Of a DNA stretch of 64,000 nt, positions 59,682 through 64,000 are shown piece after piece. Each line of letters opens with the position of its first letter. Position 1 is the stretch's first letter. The DNA is from DAIQNV01 sp038748775 (GTDB taxonomy: Bacteria > Planctomycetota > Phycisphaerae > Phycisphaerales > UBA1924): contig JBCDIT010000004.1 of NCBI GenBank assembly GCA_038748775.1, positions 263,926 to 327,925 on the forward strand, written 5' to 3'. The notes under the pieces are model-generated. The model was not told the DNA's origin. It saw nothing but the letters and a program-made list of their open reading frames with translations, and made no database searches. The translations under genes were made by a program, and so were the position numbers.

Positions 59682-60179
59682 TCACGCCGCCTTCATCAGG
59701 TTGTCGAGCTCCTCGGCGTTGAAGAGCTTGGGCAAATCCAGAAGGATCAAGAGCCGGTCGTCGAGCTTGCCGACCCCGGCAATAAAGTCGGTATCGATCG
59801 ACGTGACCATCTGCGGGGCTGTGTCCACGATCGTGCCCGGAACACGGAGCACCTCGTGCACGCGGTCCACGATGAAACCGATCACGCGGCCCGCAACCTC
59901 GACAACCACGATGCGGTTGTGATCCGTTTCTTCCCCGGGCGGCATTCTGAACCTGCTCCGCAGGTCGATGACCGGGATGATCTTGCCGCGCAGGTTGATC
60001 ACACCCACAACCTCGGGGGGGCTCTGCGGGACCCGCGTGAGCTCCATCATCCGGTTGATCTCGTGGACCGCGAGGATGTCCACTGCAAACTCCTCGCCGT
60101 TCACCTCAAAGGTGACAAGCTGGAGCTGCGCGTCCCCGCTCGTGTCGATGTCGGTGCTGGTCTGTTCCGCCTCGTGCAT
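59682..60179 (-). CDS. cheW: Chemotaxis adaptor CheW
   Basis: A 165-residue CheW-domain protein linking receptors to CheA: QLVTFEVNGEEFAVDILAVHEINRMMELTRVP, GVINLRGKIIPVIDLRSRF and RVIGFIVDRVHEVLRV. ATG 60179 is selected; the longer frame to 60323 adds 48 Arg-rich residues lying in the cheB-cheW gap. Confidence 0.96.
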   Translation of the reverse strand: MHEAEQTSTDIDTSGDAQLQLVTFEVNGEEFAVDILAVHEINRMMELTRVPQSPPEVVGVINLRGKIIPVIDLRSRFRMPPGEETDHNRIVVVEVAGRVIGFIVDRVHEVLRVPGTIVDTAPQMVTSIDTDFIAGVGKLDDRLLILLDLPKLFNAEELDNLMKAA

Positions 60180-60347
60180 CGCCGATTCCCTCGTGAACCC
60201 GGACCCCTGCCGGCGCTTGCCTTGGCACGGACCCGTCCGCCTATCGACGCCTTGCGGGCCGCTCTTGACGCGGCGCGGGGCCCTCGTGAATTTGGTTGGG
60301 GAGATCGCCCGAACGACCGCCATGCGCCGCGTCAGACGCGGACGCCG

Positions 60348-61433
60348 TTAGGCGCTCCGCCTTGCCGAACGCGTCGCGGCCCCGCTCAGCGCGCGGAGGA
60401 AGGCAAACAATTCGGGGGGAGAGCCGACCCCGTTGGCGTGACCGCGCTCCGCGACCGCTCGGGGCATCCCGTAGACGACACTTGTTTCTTCATCTTGCGC
60501 AAGAACGACGCCCCCGCGTTCGCGGATGCGACCGGCTCCGTCGGCGCCATCGTCGCCCATTCCGGTCAGCATGATCCCGACGGCCCTGGGGCCGAAGTGC
60601 TCCGCGGCGCTCGCAAACAGCTCGTCGACGTCCGGCTTGTACAGCGCATTCTCTGGTTCGCTCTCGATCGAAACGCGGTCAACCCCGCCCCGCGAAGAGA
60701 CCACGACGTGAGAGCCGCCGAGACCGACCGTGACCGTTCCGGGTTCGAGCAGCAGCCCGGGGCCCGCGAGGCGGACCGAAAGCGACGTCAGCGAGTCGAG
60801 CCGCTTGGTCAAGCTCTTGGTGAACAACTCGGGCATGTGCTGGGCGATGACCACCGGGAGGGCGAAGTCATCGGGCAGCGAACGCACCAACGCGTCGAGC
60901 ACAGGGGGCCCACCGGTCGAGGAACCGACCACCACGACGCGCGTGTCACGAGGGACCTTGACCGACGAGGGCCTCGGGAAGCTCGGCGCTTCGACCTTCG
61001 GCGCCGCGGCGTTTTTTCGAGCCGAGACCGAGCGAGGCCCGACCGCCCGGATCTTCGCGAGCACCTCGCGCTGGAACGAGTCGCCGTCCTTGACGCTGAA
61101 GCTCGAGTCCTTGGCGATGAAGTCGGCCGCGCCCAGGCGAAGGGCTTCCAGAGTCGCGTCGCTGCCCTCTGTCGTTAGGCTCGAGCACATGACCACGGCA
61201 GGACGTTTCGACGAGCCTTTTTTGATCGATCGGAGAACGTCGAGGCCATTTTTGCGCGGCATCTCGATGTCGAGGGTCACAACGTCCGGGTCGAGCGATC
61301 CGACCATTTCGACCGCTTCGACGCCGTCTCGCGCGACGCCGACCAGTTCCACTCCTGCCGCAGACTCCACCGCCTTCGACAGCAGGCGTCGCATAAACGA
61401 CGAGTCATCGACAACCAAGACTCGAATCGACAT
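60348..61433 (-). CDS. cheB: Chemotaxis methylesterase/glutaminase CheB
   Basis: A 361-residue protein with an N-terminal receiver (Asp 55 in TLDIEMP) and a C-terminal methylesterase domain: catalytic Ser in VGSSTGG (171-175), His 199 in AQHMPELF, and Asp 294/295 in TGMGDDGADG. It is the first gene of the chemotaxis run on this strand. The tRNA gene lies upstream. Confidence 0.97.
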   Translation of the reverse strand: MSIRVLVVDDSSFMRRLLSKAVESAAGVELVGVARDGVEAVEMVGSLDPDVVTLDIEMPRKNGLDVLRSIKKGSSKRPAVVMCSSLTTEGSDATLEALRLGAADFIAKDSSFSVKDGDSFQREVLAKIRAVGPRSVSARKNAAAPKVEAPSFPRPSSVKVPRDTRVVVVGSSTGGPPVLDALVRSLPDDFALPVVIAQHMPELFTKSLTKRLDSLTSLSVRLAGPGLLLEPGTVTVGLGGSHVVVSSRGGVDRVSIESEPENALYKPDVDELFASAAEHFGPRAVGIMLTGMGDDGADGAGRIRERGGVVLAQDEETSVVYGMPRAVAERGHANGVGSPPELFAFLRALSGAATRSARRSA

Positions 61434-61596
61434 CGTTGCCCTCCGAGGGGCATTGCCCGCTCTGAGCCTCTATCGAGCCATGAGTTCGCTTACTTGACGC
61501 AAGGTCCGAACCGAGGACCGTGAAGATCCGGCCTCGGACGAACGACCAGATAAAGGGAAAGCCCGCTCTGACCGAGCAAGCCGGAATCGAAGAAAG

Positions 61597-61680
61597 TGCC
61601 CAGGAGAGGACTCGAACCTCCACCCTGTTGCCAGGACTACCACCTCAAGGTAGCGCGTCTGCCAATTCCGCCACCTGGGC
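61597..61680 (-). tRNA. tRNA-Leu (anticodon GAG)
   Basis: The minus strand gives an 84-base class II tRNA. The acceptor GCCCAGG pairs with CCTGGGC, followed by discriminator A. The anticodon stem CTACC/GGTAG encloses loop TTGAGGT with GAG. GG-TTCGAGT is the T-loop. The long variable arm fits tRNA-Leu. CCA is not encoded (bases CTTTC follow). Confidence 0.95.
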
Positions 61681-61865
61681 ATTGAGGCCTTCGTGCCCGC
61701 ATCGCGAACACTCAGGACTGCGACGATTGCACCAAAGTCCGCCCGGGTCAAGCCAACGACACAGGACTTGACGCTCTCGACTTGCTAGATTTCCCGCCTC
61801 AGCGCACAGACGTATCGGACTTCGGTGTCGGTGGGTTGAGCGAGATACCCGATAGGATTCCAAAT

Positions 61866-62345
61866 ATGACCGCGGACACCGCACTCAACACCACACTCCA
61901 AACCGTCCTGGGCCAGGCCCGAGACGCAGGGGTTTTCGGCGAAATCGTGGTCGTTGATGACCGTCTCGAAGCCGCCGCGGCGAACTCAACCGAACCGTCG
62001 ACCTACCGGCTCGAAACCGATCAAGACAAGCTCTGGGTCGGGCTTGTCATGAAAGACCGCTGGCTCTCAGAATCCATCGAGGCCGACCTAATGCACTCCG
62101 GCGACACGCTGGACGAACTCCTCGAAGAAGAACTCGTCGAGCTCGGGCTCGACCTCAGCGACGAAGACCGCCCGCTGGTCTTCGAACATTTCCGATCTGA
62201 CGACATGCTGTTTACGTTCCGCACCCCTATTCCGGGTGTCCCAGCATCGTCGCTTGATGCCGATCGCGTCACGACTTTCCTCTTGGCGTACGAGGCAACG
62301 TTCCGGCAACTCGGCGACATGGACGCCGCGGACGACGACGACTGA
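61866..62345 (+). CDS. Hypothetical acidic protein
   Basis: A 159-residue very acidic cytoplasmic protein (LEEELVELGLDLSDEDRP; ends in a string of Asp residues). Helical, no signal or membrane span, no family recognised. The preferred start is ATG 61866 because the upstream 28 residues of the longer frame are odd. It is followed by a glycosyltransferase after 73 bases and may be cotranscribed. Confidence 0.68.
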   Translation: MTADTALNTTLQTVLGQARDAGVFGEIVVVDDRLEAAAANSTEPSTYRLETDQDKLWVGLVMKDRWLSESIEADLMHSGDTLDELLEEELVELGLDLSDEDRPLVFEHFRSDDMLFTFRTPIPGVPASSLDADRVTTFLLAYEATFRQLGDMDAADDDD

Positions 62346-62418
62346 TTGCACCGGGCTGTTCCGGGACGATCGCAGCACGAGCCGCCGAAACGCGGCCCAC
62401 CTGGGGGTTGGAACGAAA

Positions 62419-63912
62419 ATGCGGATCCTCATGCTCGGGTGGGAGTTCCCGCCCTTCATCGCCGGTGGTTTAGGCACGGCTTGCCATGGGCTCACCCGTG
62501 GCTTGTCGCACCTGGGCCACGACATTTTGTTCGTGTTGCCTCGTGCCATCGGCAAGGCAAACGCCGAGCACGTCACCCTCATGGGGCCGGACGGGGTAGC
62601 AGAGGTCGTTGAGTCGACGCGTCGCGTCACGATTCAGCACCCGGCCCAGCGCACGCTCACGCAAATCCCCGGGAAGTCGACCACCGTCGAGACGACCGAG
62701 GATGTCGAGGTCACCGAGACCCGGACCACGCGGCGGGACAAGGCCGCCGGCGGAACGAGGATGTTCCAGATCGAGTCCGGGTTCAGCTCGCCTTACGGAT
62801 CGGGCGGCGCCGTCGGGGGTGAAGCCGGCGGCGAGGACTTTACCGAACTCATCAAGTCGATCTCTCAGCGCCGGAGCCAGACGACCACCCTCGGCTCGGC
62901 GACCTGGCTCGAGGGCCTCGCTGCGGGGCGCGTCGAGGACATCCAAGAAGTCGTTCACTCGATCCAGGCGATGGCCGCGGCCGACAACCAGTACGGATCG
63001 GATCTGATGGGTGACGCGGAGCGCTACGCCAAGGTGGTCGCGGCGCTCGCGCTCAAGACCGACTTCGACGTGGTGCACGCCCACGACTGGCTGACCTACC
63101 CGGCCGGGCTTGCGGTGAAGGCGGTCACTGGCAAGCCGCTGGTTGCGCACATACACGCTACGGAATTCGATCGTTCGGGCAACCACATTAACCAACAGGT
63201 CTACGACATCGAGCGTGCGGGCATGCACGGCGCGGATCGGGTCATCGCCGTTTCGCAGCTCACAAAGAACGTCGTCGTTCACCGCTACGGGGCGACCGCG
63301 GAGAAGGTCGACGTGGTTTACAACGGCGTCGAGTTCAACGGCGCGCTCCAACTCGAAGAGGGCATCCGCCAGGAAGACAAGATCGTCCTGTTCCTGGGAC
63401 GGATCACAATGCAGAAGGGCCCGGAGTACTTCATCCGTGCCGCCAAGCGCGTGCTCGACAAGGTCGAAAACGTCAAGTTCGTCGTTGCCGGCTCGGGCGA
63501 TATGGCGGTCCGCATGATCGAAGAGGCCGCGCACCTGGGCATCGGGCACAAGGTGCTGTTCACCGGGTTCCTACGCGGTCGCGACGTCCAGCGCGTCTTC
63601 AAGCTCGCGGACTGCTACGTCATGCCATCGGTCTCCGAACCGTTCGGGATCGCCCCGCTCGAGGCGATGCAGCAAGAAACGCCGGTCATCATCTCGAAGC
63701 AGTCGGGCGTCTCTGAAGTTTTGAGCCACGCGCTCAAGGTCGACTTCTGGGATATCGACGACATGGCCAACAAGATCGTCGCGGTCCTCAGGTACCCCCC
63801 GCTCAGCCAGACGCTCCGTGAGCACGGTTCGTTCGAGGTCCGGAACCTCACGTGGGACGGGGCCGCCGAGAAGACGGTGAAGACCTACGGGCGGGCGATC
63901 GCGACTTCGTAG
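62419..63912 (+). CDS. Glycosyltransferase, starch/glycogen synthase-like (GT4/GT5 type)
   Basis: A 497-residue GT-B protein. N-domain start MRILMLGWEFPPFIAGGLGTACHGLTRGL; an insertion of about 100 residues (about 60-170) rich in Thr/Arg/Gly; then VVHAHDWLTYPAGL and the C-domain with VYNGVEF, ILFLGRITMQKGPEYFIRAAK-like segment, LFTGFLRGRDVQRVFKLADCYVMPSVSEPFGIAPLEAMQQETPVI (the family sugar-nucleotide motif). The donor could be ADP- or UDP-glucose; glycogen synthase is one option, but the general GT4 family is safer. Start ATG 62419. Confidence 0.9.
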   Translation: MRILMLGWEFPPFIAGGLGTACHGLTRGLSHLGHDILFVLPRAIGKANAEHVTLMGPDGVAEVVESTRRVTIQHPAQRTLTQIPGKSTTVETTEDVEVTETRTTRRDKAAGGTRMFQIESGFSSPYGSGGAVGGEAGGEDFTELIKSISQRRSQTTTLGSATWLEGLAAGRVEDIQEVVHSIQAMAAADNQYGSDLMGDAERYAKVVAALALKTDFDVVHAHDWLTYPAGLAVKAVTGKPLVAHIHATEFDRSGNHINQQVYDIERAGMHGADRVIAVSQLTKNVVVHRYGATAEKVDVVYNGVEFNGALQLEEGIRQEDKIVLFLGRITMQKGPEYFIRAAKRVLDKVENVKFVVAGSGDMAVRMIEEAAHLGIGHKVLFTGFLRGRDVQRVFKLADCYVMPSVSEPFGIAPLEAMQQETPVIISKQSGVSEVLSHALKVDFWDIDDMANKIVAVLRYPPLSQTLREHGSFEVRNLTWDGAAEKTVKTYGRAIATS

Positions 63913-63934
63913 CCACCTCAACGCGAGCAACAAA

Positions 63935-63959
63935 AAAGCCACCTCAATGAGGTGGCTTT
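63935..63959 (+). terminator. Rho-independent terminator after glycosyltransferase
   Basis: AAAGCCACCTC, loop aat, GAGGTGGCTTT: an 11-bp stem flanked by A-run upstream and GTCGTT downstream. Because of the A/T flanks it could act in both directions. Confidence 0.85.
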
Positions 63960-64000
63960 GTCGTTGTGTGGTCTCAGTGGCAACCGAAACGGGGGGTTTA

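Noticed and set aside
58809..61178. 789-residue plus-strand frame opposite cheR, cheW and cheB
   Set aside because: Shadow of three well-supported chemotaxis genes; His/Arg/Asp-biased composition typical of antisense frames in GC-rich DNA.

Overview
The window looks like a chromosomal segment of a GC-rich planctomycete, most likely from the class Phycisphaerae. That placement is an inference. It rests on protein style and on a combination of markers: a DUF58/BatA/VWA gene cluster beside a large DUF4175-like protein, a squalene-cyclase-repeat protein, a SpoIID-type protein, FapA-like DUF342, DUF3052 and CheX genes, and a cytochrome-like protein with a planctomycete-style CX4CH motif. No phage, insertion sequence, integron integrase or CRISPR array was recognised. 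Almost all sequence is coding, intergenic gaps are short, and gene starts often overlap the preceding stop.

Layout. 1-912: left edge with lower GC, holding a doubtful partial minus-strand ORF that runs off the window, a minus-strand promoter and a GACAC/GTGTC inverted repeat. 913-4397: dprA with a lipoprotein, a divergent SpoIID-like protein and a small unknown ORF. 4540-10203: queA, then the peptidoglycan precursor run murE-murF-mraY and a small lipoprotein. 10374-23164: a 13 kb minus-strand cluster (DUF58, BatA-type, VWA/amidotransferase-like membrane protein, giant DUF4175-like protein, Gln/Ser-rich protein, squalene-cyclase-repeat protein, unknown secreted protein). 23200-24933: small membrane proteins and phosphofructokinase. 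24949-32736: dnaB with an SSB-like C-terminal tail, pdxH, a hydrolase-membrane-ATP-grasp fusion, a diaminopimelate-decarboxylase-like protein without its PLP lysine, and a GspF-type protein. 32855-38008: threonine dehydrogenase lacking structural zinc cysteines, a lipoprotein, an HscA-like Hsp70 and a thioredoxin fusion. 38073-39737: acpP-fabF. 39738-40635: a region with a duplicated 63-bp element, one copy upstream of each of two start codons. 40636-45639: DUF1444-like, DUF3052, SDR, TrpG/PabA, unknown, TMEM175-like, and two cysteine-rich exported proteins. 45727-52425: peptide-ABC permease and binding protein, a repeat-like secreted protein, ferredoxin-NADP reductase and a coiled-coil lipoprotein. 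52613-61433: cytochrome-like protein, FapA-like protein and a chemotaxis run cheB-cheW-cheR-cheA-cheX-cheY (all minus strand). 61597-61680: tRNA-Leu(GAG). 61866-63912: acidic unknown protein and a starch/glycogen-synthase-like glycosyltransferase with a terminator.

The murE-murF-mraY run supplies cytoplasmic and lipid-I steps of peptidoglycan synthesis, and the SpoIID protein may act on the same wall. The chemotaxis genes form a complete signalling core (kinase, adaptor, methyltransferase, methylesterase, response regulator, phosphatase) without a receptor in the window. The most unusual items are the SSB-like tail of DnaB, the adjacent pseudo-decarboxylase and hydrolase/ATP-grasp fusion, the zinc-site-less Tdh, the exported metallothionein-like protein and the duplicated leader element. 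All functional calls come from reading motifs by eye. No database search was run.
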